This document shows positions 46,352 through 56,942 of a stretch of DNA of 64,000 nucleotides, one piece after another. The DNA lies in the NCBI GenBank assembly GCA_964017145.1, contig OZ024843.1, forward strand, positions 4,267,199 through 4,331,198, given 5' to 3'. The translations under genes were made by a program, and so were the position numbers. Origin of the DNA: Agrocybe praecox. Lineage: Eukaryota > Basidiomycota > Agaricomycetes > Agaricales > Agrocybaceae. The notes below the pieces were generated by a model, which worked only from the letters and a program-made list of their open reading frames with translations, did no database searches and was not told the DNA's origin. The first letter of the stretch is position 1, and every line of letters starts with the position of its first letter.

Positions 46352-48607
46352 ATGGAAGTTCCTACTTGGTCTGTCACTGGAGCGCGAAAGCCGAGAACGA
46401 ATGTCGACGAAAGTACTATGACGTGAGTCGGATACGCGTTCTTTAGACGTTAATGTCGCTCACGAGTTCTTTTTGGGATTTAGGGAAGAACAACTCGAGA
46501 TTCGACGTAAAAAGCTAGACAAGTCGAAATTGTCACAGAAAAAGTTCAAGTGAGTGTATTGTATTGATATGACAAGATCCATATTCAAACACGACAGTAG
46601 AGATGGCCGTAAACCTCCTCGCAAAAAGGCGCGCATCGAGAACGACGAAGCTGGGCCGTCTACCAGCGCATCCGTCGACGAAGCTGGGCCGTCTACCTGC
46701 GCATCCGTCGACGATGGTGTATCCGACATCGCACCATACGACGATGAAGGCTCGATGGTGAATTTTCAAACGTCCGAAGGTGGCCCGGTTCACCTCCTCC
46801 ATTCCATGGACGGCGTCATGTCGCAGTCGCCTCCTCCTCCTCCATACCAAATTCAACCTCTCCCCAAAAACGTTCCGTCGGGCGTATACGATAAACGACC
46901 CGATGCCGATCTTATTGAAATGCTCCCTACAGAACTCAATGTTATCAGTCCGCTATCGAAATTCGGGGTATGGGCTGAAAAGTACCTTACTCGGCTGCCG
47001 TTCGTTTCGTCCCCAATCGACGCGAATTTGAACGCGTTAACGACGGTAAGCTTGTATAAAGTGTTATTCGGTACGTGTGATGTTCATTGTTTCTTAGGTT
47101 GGACCACACGTCGAGCGATTGGTACGGGACGCCAAAGATGCTCGCGAATCGCCGTTTGTCACCTACATTTCCTATAGCAGTGCGTCCATGTCGGAACTGG
47201 CTCCAAGGATCCAAGCAGAGCTCTCGCATGGGAAGTTCGTGGTGGTTGAGGGGTGTCTAGAAGTGGGAGGTATTGGTCTTGGGGCTGAGGACCTCCATGA
47301 AAAGCTTCATATCGAGCGCAACAAGAAGTTTGACGTGCACGGTGAGTGCTGCCGTTCTGATCCACGAACGTTACTTGGCTAACCCTTTCCCGTTAGATCT
47401 CATCCTTCGAGAGGAGGATTATTCGCACCCCCAATTCAAGGACGTACCCCTCCACGAATTTCTTGCCAACATGCAAGACCCGGATAAAATCCAGGCCGTT
47501 TTGGCCTGCTCGTCAATCGCTGGTCGTCACCCGACTCTTGTAGGGTAAGTATTCGTTCGAGTCCATTTACGACGTTTTAACCATTGTTTTATTAGCCACG
47601 TCGACGAAGGGTACAACTCATACGATAAAATTCAAGATCTATTCAAGAAGCTATCTGCGGATTACCTGGCGTCGCGTGTCTGGGTCTTGTTGCATCACAG
47701 CCGCTTTCATACTTTCATCCATCACGATGCGAACGGGTTGGCGACTTGGACCGCGGTTGAATCTGGGGAGAAGCTATGGGTGGTGACCGTGCTGGAAGGG
47801 GAGCGAGAGTTTTCGACGAGGGAGGGCCTGTACGATGCTTACGGGAAGGAGCTTCGATTTACAGAGGAAGACGGACAATGGGGCTTTGGGTATGTCGAAA
47901 AGTCGGAGCGTTATTGTATTTTTGCCCGCCAAGGGGACATGATGTACGTTTCCGTCTTTCTTGATCAACTCTAACTGACGTTGTTGTTTTCCAGCTTTCA
48001 GCCGCCAAACGGGTGGCATGAAGTGTATACGCCTACCAATTCGGTGACAATTGGAGGGCATTTCTTGACATACGACTCGATGCACCTCACCGATGTCGGT
48101 CGTCGATTCGACGTTATGTACCCGGACGCACTTACAAACCAGCATCACGAGAGTGTGCAGATGACCCTCTCGGGTATGTTGGTCGCCATCGTCAGGCGCA
48201 GCAACAAAAGTAAGTTATTTGATGCTTATATTACAATCGTGTTCTTATGTTTCTTAGGTTATCGTCGGAAGAGTCTAACCTCTCTCTGCCGAATGGTTCT
48301 CCTCCCTCATCTATACCTCATTGGGAGTGAAGAAGCCGTGAGGCTGAAGGCACTGGTTGCATATATCAAAAATACCCACCCTCTCCGCTTCACCAACCCC
48401 AAAATACCCCAAGCAAAGGCCTCCAACTACATCCTGGAGGATGTGGAACGTATTGGAATCGACATCGCCGACGCGCTGGTGGACGAACTCGGCCTCGATT
48501 ACGAGAATTTGGACGCGGTGTTCACTCCGATGCCTTGGACTGACCCGGGTGAGGTAGTGCAATTATCTGACGCGCTTATATCTAGACTTTTGAACCTTGT
48601 GCAGTAA
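46352..48607 (+). CDS. JmjC-domain protein with intact HxD...H
   Basis: Predicted Fe(II)/2-oxoglutarate oxygenase of the JmjC fold, a class that includes histone demethylases and protein hydroxylases. Eight exons: 46352-46422, 46484-46549, 46598-47045, 47098-47341, 47397-47544, 47596-47943, 47995-48209, 48258-48607 (1890 nt, 629 aa). A basic, nuclear-signal-like stretch RKPPRKKAR is near the N-terminus, followed by a tandem duplication (DEAGPSTSASV, then DEAGPSTCASV). The catalytic region has FIHHDANGLATW (HxD, about residue 368) and PPNGWHEVYTP (distal His, about 450), with SGEKLWVV between them. It sits 98 bp after the first CxxC gene and about 320 bp before the second. The substrate is unknown. 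Confidence 0.8.
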
Positions 48608-48639
48608 AATACGCTTTTTCTTCTTCAATATATGCGCTT

Positions 48640-48880
48640 TTTTGGGCTCAATGGGCGCGCCTCTTTCCTTATATGGATCATAATTTATCAGATCTGCGCT
48701 TTTGACGAGTGAGGGCGCCTCTTTCCTTATATGGGGCATAATTTCTGATTATGCTCCATATACGGATGAGTCTCGTGACTGCGCTTTTCACGAGTGAAAG
48801 CGCCTCTTTCCTTATATGGGGTATAATTTCTGATTATGCTCCATATACGGATGGGTCTCGTGACTGCGCTTTTGATAAAT
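48640..48880 (+). promoter_or_regulatory. tandem promoter repeats with CCTTATATGG boxes
   Basis: Three units spaced 58 and 85 bp carry CCTTATATGG at 48667-48676, 48725-48734 and 48810-48819. Each is followed by a TAATTT word; two add TCTGATTATGCTCCATATACGG. Words such as TGACTGCGCTTTT and GAGTGARRGCGCCTC repeat between them. The last box is about 107 bp before the ATG at 48926. The same class of CC(A/T)6GG palindrome precedes the gene at 43116. Confidence 0.6.
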
Positions 48881-48925
48881 CGCGTCGGGCTAATTTCAAT
48901 CGCATCTTTCGTTCTGACCTCCACC

Positions 48926-50099
48926 ATGGCCAAACACGTCGTCCCGTCCTCTTCTGCTTCCGCGTCTCCCGCACCCTCTCTCGACGAACAAGTCGTCGAA
49001 ACTCCCCACCAGAAGATGGAGCGTCTTCGTGCAGCTATGCGCCAAGCCGAGGAGGAAGTCCGGATCGCCGACGCCCGATCCGTGAAGAAAACGTCGTCGA
49101 AGAAGGCAGAGACGTCCAAGCCTGAGCAGAAGAAGAAGAAGAGGGTCTCGAATGTCCAGACGAAGCGGCGTCAGGAGGAGGACGAGGATCAGGATGAGGT
49201 GGAGGAAGAGGTGGCCGTTGAAGTGGCGAAGAAGGTGGCGGTTAAGCGCAAGCCTTCCAAGGGGAAACAACGTCAGGAGGGAGAGGAAGAGGGGTCTAAA
49301 AAGACCATCAGCGCCCCGGTGGTCAAGCGCAAGCTTTCCAAGGGGAATCAGGAGGGAGATGAAGACGATGAGGAGTCGGCCAGCCGTCCCAAGAAGCTGG
49401 ATCAAAACACCCGCGAGGAAACCGGTGAGTTGGCGCATATATCATGCTCTTTATGTTTTCTTATCATTCTATTTCAGATAACTCTCGTCTGACGCGTTTG
49501 AGAAGGGCTAAAAGCCCGGCTCCCGTCGTCGCCGATGACGGTCAGGGCGCTACTGATGGTGAGGGTTACCCTTTACTTGTTAATTTGCTAATATGTTTTA
49601 AACAGAACATGGCGCCTCCAAGCGGCGTGGCGTCAAGACGCCCATATTCGTCGACGACGAAGGTAAACGGGATCCGAACGAGCTCATTGTCGTTCATCCT
49701 GGATCGAAATGGCCATCCTGCGTACGCTGTGCGAGTGGCAAGGCCGACAGCCCTATCCCTTGCCAATGGGATCGAGAAGTCATCGAGTCTCGCTTGATGA
49801 ATTTACCCAACAAACGCAAGAATTGTCATGCGTGTCACACCTCAAAGGTCAAATGCCTCTTCGAGTGGGAGCTGCATCAGAAACGGAAGGCTGAAGACGA
49901 CGAAGAATCGGGTTCCGTCAAGAGACTCAAGCTCGATCAAGATATGTCCGTCGCCATGCAGCATATCGACGAACATCTCGGCATGCTGGTCAAATTTACG
50001 GTCGCCAACTCTGTGAGGCGCGAGGAAGATCATCAGAGGGTATCCGGGATGTTGAAGGAGCTCCAAACCGCCATGAACGAGTTCACTTCTGATGAGTAA
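48926..50099 (+). CDS. CxxC protein with Lys/Glu-rich N-terminal half
   Basis: Exons 48926-49424, 49478-49558, 49606-50099 (1074 nt, 357 aa). The first half is highly charged (KKKKR, QEEDEDQDEVEEE) with duplicated VKRKPSKG/VKRKLSKG segments and looks disordered and nuclear. The second half has the two cysteine groups seen in the 45705 gene: WPSCVRCASG...PCQW and KNCHACHTSKVKCLFEW. The latter closely resembles the first half of a Zn(II)2Cys6 binuclear cluster. A helical segment rich in Met/Leu (QHIDEHLGMLVKF) closes the protein. It follows the second JmjC gene as the 45705 gene follows the first. DNA binding is inferred only. Confidence 0.7.
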
Positions 50100-50682
50100 C
50101 TTGTTTTCTCTCTCTCTTTGCACGCACTTGTAGCCATTTGCATCGACTGGGTTTCTTCATGTTTTGTAGACTAGAATTTGTATTGTAACTTTCATTTGCA
50201 TGTTAGATCGGACCTTTACATTCTGTACGTTTTACGCCTGTATCATTCGAAATTCAACAGTTGTACTTTTATAGACCCCGATACTAAAAATACATGCCTA
50301 GAATCTAAGTACTCGAAATAGCTGATATCAGGCGTACGTAGTAGTATACTTGGTGGTAAATCTGTCGTCGGCCTCGCTCGTACGTCTTCTCGAATTCCTC
50401 TTACTAGACCCGGGTGGGTTTCCAAAGCACGCGTACCAAAACAGAGGGAAAAGGTACCACTTTGGCTTTGTTTGTTCCGCGAAATGCACGGCCGGACGCC
50501 TCGTGTATCTGAATTGTTTACTTCGCGCAATCACGGCCGGATCCCTCGTGTATCTGAATTGTTTGCTTCGCGCGCAATCATGGCAAGTCCAACTGTTTTC
50601 CTGGATTTGAAACGCGATACTACGGATTCATTGTATACAGTGGAAGCACAAGGTTGAAAACAAGACTATCGTTCACAAGATC
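50100..50682. promoter_or_regulatory. intergenic and leader of the TET/JBP gene with a 45-bp direct repeat
   Basis: Two copies of a 45-bp unit at 50487-50576 contain ACGGCCGG, CTCGTGTATCTGAATTG and TTCGCGCAATCA. The second ends at an ATG (50580) that opens a 26-codon frame MASPTVFLDLKRD, stopping at 50655-50657. This could be an upstream open frame, or a first exon if a weak intron exists; I did not include it in the gene. Otherwise unique. Confidence 0.45.
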
Positions 50683-52059
50683 GTGGATGGGACAAGGGTA
50701 CTGCTCTCGCCGATTTTACGGGAGCGGCTCGACGAAGAGGATGGTCCGAGTGCCGTCGACGATTTGGAAGCTCATGCTGCTAGTCGTCGTACGCCATCGC
50801 CTAAGCCAGTTCCATCCGCATCAATCCCCTGTGATACTCAGAGTTACGAAAACAAGAAGCGTGCGAAAAGGCGTTTGAAGAAATTCGAACAAAACGGCCG
50901 TGAGACGAAGATTCAAAAGATTCGAGAGCACGTCCAGCTCAGCAAAGACCCAGCGCTGGCCGATTTGGACGCGCAGACGCTTCCTACCGCCAATGGGGCA
51001 TATTCCAGCCTGCGTCTCAAGGAAGATGTAAATATTAAAAAGAGAAACCCCGAGGTCGATGAGCTACTCTCTCAAGGGTTTCGCTACATCGCTGCTGAAG
51101 ATGTCGGCGATGGTATTTGGTATGTCACTTCAATATTCTCTACACATCCGTTGCTACATTTCCATCAGCGCACCAAGGCCGATTATTGACTCTGAGGGTC
51201 GTATATTTTCGGTTTATGCGGGTATGCCCTACGACGACGACTATATGGAAGCATGCAAGCGCCTCTATACTTTTATTGAAGCTGAACGCGATGCCACCGG
51301 GTTTGACGAAAAAGAGGAGCATCACAACCGCGGTCATTTCCCCTCTATCAACTTTGGAATTTCCCAAGGCAACGGCAAAGCAGAGGCGACGCGACTCCGA
51401 GAGGGAAGACACGCAGCGTTGATCGAGAGGCTCCGAAATAATGAAGATCTTCAACGCATTGCTTCGTTCCAGGACAGTATGTGATATTTATTAGAGATTA
51501 TCGACTTTCTTTATCATGTTTTCTAGGTGCTTTCAAACTCTGGGCCCCTAAACTCTACGACTACTATTGGAATACGATGCAGACGCTCTTTCAAAAGACA
51601 AACGAGACGAGGAATTTCTTCAAGAGTGTATTTGCCTGCGCCACTATGAACTTCGGCCCACACGTTCGTGCTTACAAGCATCGTGATATGCTAAATCTCG
51701 CCTTTGGTTGGTGCGCCATCACAGCACTTGGTAATTTTGATCACAAAATCGGTGGTCATTTGATTCTTTGGGAAGCCAAGCTCATCGTCGAATTCCCCGC
51801 GGGCTCGACATACCTCATCCCTTCTTCGTGTATCACACACTCCAACACGGCGACTCAACCGGACGAGTGGAGGGCTTCTTTTACTCAGTATACAGCCGGT
51901 GGGGTTTTTCGATGGGTCGAGAACGATTTCCACACGGACGAATGGCTCAAGCGCAACGACAAAGTCGAATACGAGAGGATCATTGTGGATCGGGATTCGC
52001 GTTGGGAGAGGGGTTTGAAAATGTTTTCGACGCGGGACGAACTTCTCGAGCCATTGTAG
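50683..52059 (+). CDS. TET/JBP-family 2-oxoglutarate DNA dioxygenase
   Basis: Predicted Fe(II)/2-oxoglutarate enzyme of the fungal TET/JBP group, which oxidises 5-methylcytosine (or thymine in JBP) in DNA. Exons 50683-51119, 51169-51476, 51527-52059 (1278 nt, 425 aa). The catalytic core is clear: HRDMLNLAFG supplies HxD near residue 299, ITALGNFDHKIGGHLILWE forms the core strands, IPSSCITHSN carries the distal His near 351, and WRASFTQYTAGGVFRW carries the 2-oxoglutarate-binding Arg near 362. All ligands are present. The N-terminal about 150 residues are basic and Lys-rich (ENKKRAKRRLKKFEQNG). An earlier start is possible, since the frame stays open upstream to at least 50641. Its neighbours are chromatin-type genes. 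Confidence 0.85.
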
Positions 52060-52175
52060 TCTTGGCCTTGTATCGATATGGCAATCAATATCTCTTTTTT
52101 GAAATAAGAAGCGTGTCGTCGATGACTTATTTATAGAGCGCAACCGAATTCCATGCATCCCAAGTCCCTCCCACT

Positions 52176-54282
52176 ATGTGGAGTGCTGCAAACTTTGAAG
52201 ACATTGTTAGACTGGCCTCTGAAAACGAGGTAACGGCGTTCTGCGAGACAACACCATTCCTCCGAAAGCACGATCTCGCTATCCTTCGTCTGGCCCGCGA
52301 GATCAAAGAAGGGTACCAAACTCTTGTGGAAAGGTATGAGATTCGCGTCATTTGTCCGTATCCTTTGACTTATATTTTCAAGTAAATATGTTTACAAGAA
52401 GGGCTCGCATGTGTACCGGAAACATTCCATAAAACGCTTTCGTATTGTTTTCCGTGCACGGGCCAAGGCTGCTTCCGCCTACAATTCTTTCCAAATAATT
52501 CATCGACATTCCCATCCAGAAATCCTTCTCCGCATTTTCGAATATGCGGGTGCCGACGTTCGACTTGCTGATGGCGTCTTTGATGTTGAAAGCATTTTCA
52601 TCTCGTCCAACCCTTGCCTGATATTGTCGCACGTGTGTTCGCATTGGCGGAAACTAGCTCTGAAAAACGGTCATTTGTGGTCGCCAATCGCAATGCATTC
52701 CTATCCAAACGATGAGGACGAGGCACGAGCTATTCCGGTCTACCGTGAGATGCTGAGGCGTTCAACCACAGCTCCCCTTCATCTCCGAATCACGCTACAC
52801 CCCTGGAGCACACTCACCGACTTTTTCTTTGACGTGGTCAAGAAAAACGCGAACAGAATCGGTACCCTTCGTCTGGACGTTCCATTCCAGCTCGCAGACT
52901 GGCTGCAGGACGCTTCATTTCCTGTCGCTACTGCCATTGCCATTTATTTCACTGGGTATGGGCCCAACACCACCGCCGTTCATCTGGATGCGCCGAACCT
53001 ACGGCATTTGACTCTTGATTTCAAAACTCCCCAGCTCTTCCACGCCAACCTTTCCTCGCTGACGTTCCTTGAACGTCGTCATCTTGGCTGGTTCCAACTC
53101 AGACTCATCCTCCAAAATGCCCCCATTCTCCGCACTTGCAAGGTCTTCTTGATTCGACCAGACATGTCCGAGATCACCAAAGACCGCTTCTCGGGTTGTC
53201 TCCTGGTCGACGACACGGGAAAACTTGTCCTTTACACTTCAGCTCAAAACGCCGTGTCAACGCCGCCTCTCATTCATCTTTCCCTGGAGAACCTCCATGT
53301 GAACGACTCGGACGTGCTTTGGACGCTGACTCTGCCGAATCTACGAACTCTACTCGTCGACGATCCTAATGAGTCAATTTCGGCTTTGATACGGCGGTCT
53401 GGATGTCCATTGTCGAGTTTTGGGTTGATGTCACCTCGGCATCTGAGCTGTCTCGAGTTTGTCCAAGATGTCCAGTCGATGAGGGAGCTGCATTTCCGTT
53501 GCTGTTGGCCGGACGATGCTCCTATTTTTTTCAAACAATTGATGAATTTTATTGTAGGCGGGTTTGGTCGCACCGCCCTCTTCAATCAACTCACCTCGAT
53601 CAACTTGCATCTCAGAAGTGGCTATTCCGAGCCCTTTATTTCAGCCGATCCTAATACACTCTTACCCGCCATAATCACGTATCTCGGAGAATATTGCGGC
53701 GTGAATCTGATGGCAGTGAACGTCTTCACTGAGGACCGTATACTCACGCATCACTTTGACGCAGACACTTATGAAGAGATCGAGCGTGTGTTGAACAACA
53801 CATGTCCAATATTTGTCAACGGAATATCATTGATGAATATCGTTGGAAGAAATGGCAATTTTTTTTTTTTTTTTTTTTTTTCCCAAGACTCACCAACGTT
53901 GTCAGATAATCCCAGGAATCCTCGTCCGAGTCTCTGGGTTGAGTGTGTGGATGTTATGCGTCGGATCTGTAGCCCGAGCGGTGAATTGCGCTGGGGCCCA
54001 TCAACGTGGTATGATGGTTTGCTGTACGACACGGTTATGAGGATCGCTCGCCGAGGTGTATCGTCGACGACTGAGGTCGACCATTGGTCCCAAGGTGTAG
54101 AGTGGGGATCGGCCGCCGATCAAACATTGATGGTATGTTTTCCGACGCGGGATCTCGGCTTTGACGACGTAGAGGACCTGGGTTTATTTTTCCAAGAGCA
54201 CCAGTGCTTTGACAGAGCAGTTGTTTTGGGTTTGATGCTACATGGACAGAACTATTGTTCTGGCTTGAATACTTTAGATTAA
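52176..54282 (+). CDS. F-box protein of the large agaric type
   Basis: Exons 52176-52333 and 52383-54282 (2058 nt, 685 aa). After a short helical N-terminus (ILRLAREIKEGYQTLVE) comes the F-box, HPEILLRIFEYA, with CLILSHVCSHWRKLALKNGHLW. The long C-terminal part has leucine-rich, LRR-like stretches (LIHLSLENLHVN, LTLPNLRTLLVDD). F-box proteins link substrates to SCF ubiquitin ligases; this family is hugely expanded in agarics. Near residue 545 a 23-base T run (53859-53881) encodes consecutive Phe residues and is either a recent expansion or a length error. The frame stays open on both sides. It begins 116 bp after the TET/JBP gene. Confidence 0.8.
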
Positions 54283-54394
54283 TGCCTATAGGGTGGTGAC
54301 ATGAACTCCCCGGTGTGATAACCGGTTCAAACAAGTTTAAAGTTATATATAGTACATATGTTTGAAACGTGACGTAGGGATTATCTGATTCGGC

Positions 54395-54852
54395 GATGGC
54401 CGTCGACTCTTTCCAGCGCGCTCATGACTCGACTCGTTGAAGCTCGCAGTCCAAGGAACCGAACTTCCATGGAAGTATATTCGAGATGTAACAAAGGCCG
54501 TCGACGCGCGCTAACCCCCCGACGCGATCGAGTTCAGCCCAATGAACCGAACTTCCATGGAAGCATATTCGAGATGTAACAAACCCAGCACGCTAGTGAC
54601 TCGAGTCGAAACTCGCAGCCCAAGGAACCGAACTTCCATATTGGATATGGCCGTCGATTCTTTCCAGCGAGCTAGTGACGCGATGACGTCCAGCCCGAAC
54701 TTCCATGTAAGCATATTCGAGATGTAACAAACCCAGCGCGCTAGTGACTCGAGTTGAAGCTCGCAACCCAAGGAACCGAACTTCTTTGGAAGTATATTGG
54801 ATATGTAACAAAGGCCGTCGACGCGCGCTAACCCCCTCCCAACGTGAATAAA
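54395..54852 (+). promoter_or_regulatory. tandem promoter repeats with ACTTCCATGGAAGT palindromes
   Basis: About five imperfect units of roughly 100 bp. Each has a form of AACCGAACTTCCATGGAAG, then ATATTCGAGATGTAACAAA and GCGCGCTA; several also carry GCCGTCGA and TCGAGTTGAAGCTCGCA. The 14-bp palindrome ACTTCCATGGAAGT is exact at 54463-54476; others are altered in one arm. The block ends with AACGTGAATAAAAGAGTG, where AATAAAAG may be a TATA-like element. Matching blocks precede the genes at 58595 and 61562. Confidence 0.6.
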
Positions 54853-55124
54853 AGAGTGCGATGGCCACATTTTGGCACTTTGCTTCATTACCTCGTTTCC
54901 ATTTAGCGCTCTAATCCCAACAACTTTTTGTCGATATCTTACTGTCTAGCCTAGGAACGTGAAACTGGTATGTATGATGTTTTTCTCGTTTATTCGATGA
55001 TCAACTTAACACAATCCATTTTAGAGCTACGATTGTCTGTCCCTGCCATTGTCAAACTTTTGCAATTGCAAGTCACTTTCTGCATATTCCTTCTTTATGT
55101 GATGTAATCTCCCTTTCCAGCATC

Positions 55125-56942
55125 ATGTCCCACGTCGATATATATGATGTTGAACGGAACAGCGGGCAAAGACGCGGAGAACATTACAACGACTTCTTTG
55201 AACGTATGAAGAGAGAAAGGGCCATTTTTTTGGCCAAGGAGAGCGACAGAGCAAAGCAAAGTCGGGAGGCGATGGAAAAATACGCCGCCTCTGGAAATTA
55301 CTCTTCACGCATGACTGTTTTTCTATGGAGGAAAGTAGAAGGGGGTGGAGAGGAGTTTTGGCGACGGGAAAAGGTCGACAAGAGAGAAATCGACTTTCAT
55401 TGGTCCGAGTCAGTGACGAAGCATCAGAGGCTGTACACTGGACATCTTTGCCAATGGGACTTGTGTCCCATGTTTCCCGAATTTCCAGCCGGCGTCTCTC
55501 CAGATGCGCTTGGCGGAGAAAGCGACCATGACGAGGACGATGATCAAACTGGTTGGGACCTTGAATTTTTTCCCCCTCTATCAAATTCCGATCCAATTGT
55601 TTCCCAACCAACCTTCTACGACGCGCTCGATGATATGTACGACTACGACTACGAATACGATGACGACGACGCGCCCATGTGGGAAGTAGATTCCACTGGG
55701 TGCCTAATTGAGATTAATGAGCTCGACGGCCAAATTCCTCCCCATGAAGACCCAGTTCATTACTTTGTCGAAGATTTTGGATATCATTCAGCATCAACGC
55801 TTTTGCATTCCATTTTTGGGTTCCGAATCACTGAATTTATAAATCATCTTGGGCGGCATATAGTGGATGACGGTGCATCTATTGCAGTTTTGCTAGGGTA
55901 TAACCCCGGTAGACATGTTCTAGAGGAAAATATCGCACTCGGAGTCTTCTTTCAACAACTCCAATCGACGAAACCTCCGTTTTCAGATGCACTTACGTCT
56001 TTGTGGGATATCAGCTCCCCCGCGACCTCCCCTTTCCCTCTTCGAAAAACGGGGTTCGTCACCCGCGTCGTCCGCCAAACATCAAATGGGTATATATATA
56101 TAATTGCGCCTGCCAATTTCGTCACAGGGAGCGATGACTGGGTAGTTGCCGTCGACTCGGCCCTTGTCTTTTTGAGCATATGTCGCGAGTTGGAGAATTG
56201 GGACGACATGGATTCGCTCGTCCGCCTTTTGCTTGCGCGACGGTTGCCATTCAACATGCCGAAAACCGTTCGGGTGGGCTCACTGCCTCGTGAGAAATCT
56301 GACTTGGCGAGCTATGGGTTTGGACGCCGACCGTATGGATGGGAGGCGACTCAGGACGAGTACCATAATACCTACCGGCCAGCGATGGAGGGCATCGCCT
56401 TATCTCCTGTCGGTCGAGCTTTGCGGATACGGGGAGGGATTACTTCGCGACTATCTGAGCCATACGTCTCGTCCGCTCGAGTGTTGGAGGGACCAAGCAT
56501 GCTGGATCGCATCGTCGGCCAATTGGACGAGAAGTATCTCCTCGTAGAGGACTCTATCCCGCTGATGGACATGGACAAGTTTCATGGGTTGTATCTCGTC
56601 CAAAACGCTTGGGAGGGAAACCAATATACCTGGAGATCGTTTTGGCCTTTGCCCGAGGCCTGGACGAACGGGGTCTTTAATTTTGGCCCGTGGACACCTG
56701 CTGCCGAGTTATGGTATCAAGATCAATTGAAGCGAATTGAAGCGTCGTATCCCCCTCTCCGTTCTTTCACCGAATGGGAGCCCTATCTCGGGAAAGGGCG
56801 TGCAAAGATCGAGGGCATTTTCACCCAGGCGGAAGAAATTTCAAAAAGTTACGCCTTCCGAGGGCTCAACACGGGATCTTCTTCATATACACCATCGATG
56901 CCACCGTCACGACCTCCCGCCCCGCAGAGTAGGAGACTTTGA
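55125..56942 (+). CDS. unidentified 605-residue acidic protein, single exon
   Basis: I do not recognise this family. One uninterrupted frame of 605 codons. The N-terminus is charged and helical (EHYNDFFERMKRERAIF), a strongly acidic tract lies at about residues 165-190 (DDMYDYDYEYDDDDAPMWE), and the middle and C-terminal parts are globular with many Trp and aromatic residues (WRSFWPLPEAWTNGVFNFG). No signal peptide, membrane segment or zinc motif. A possible 5' untranslated intron (GTATGT...TTTTAG) lies at about 54969-55024. The lack of coding introns is unusual beside its intron-rich neighbours. Confidence 0.65.
   Translation: MSHVDIYDVERNSGQRRGEHYNDFFERMKRERAIFLAKESDRAKQSREAMEKYAASGNYSSRMTVFLWRKVEGGGEEFWRREKVDKREIDFHWSESVTKHQRLYTGHLCQWDLCPMFPEFPAGVSPDALGGESDHDEDDDQTGWDLEFFPPLSNSDPIVSQPTFYDALDDMYDYDYEYDDDDAPMWEVDSTGCLIEINELDGQIPPHEDPVHYFVEDFGYHSASTLLHSIFGFRITEFINHLGRHIVDDGASIAVLLGYNPGRHVLEENIALGVFFQQLQSTKPPFSDALTSLWDISSPATSPFPLRKTGFVTRVVRQTSNGYIYIIAPANFVTGSDDWVVAVDSALVFLSICRELENWDDMDSLVRLLLARRLPFNMPKTVRVGSLPREKSDLASYGFGRRPYGWEATQDEYHNTYRPAMEGIALSPVGRALRIRGGITSRLSEPYVSSARVLEGPSMLDRIVGQLDEKYLLVEDSIPLMDMDKFHGLYLVQNAWEGNQYTWRSFWPLPEAWTNGVFNFGPWTPAAELWYQDQLKRIEASYPPLRSFTEWEPYLGKGRAKIEGIFTQAEEISKSYAFRGLNTGSSSYTPSMPPSRPPAPQSRRL

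Noticed and set aside
48896..49438. 180-codon minus-strand Leu-rich frame
   Set aside because: Mirror of the Lys/Glu-rich coding exon of the CxxC gene at 48926; Leu-rich antisense of AAG/GAG codons is a standard artefact.
55123..55611. 162-codon minus-strand frame
   Set aside because: Antisense of the start of the 605-residue gene; no start context or motif.
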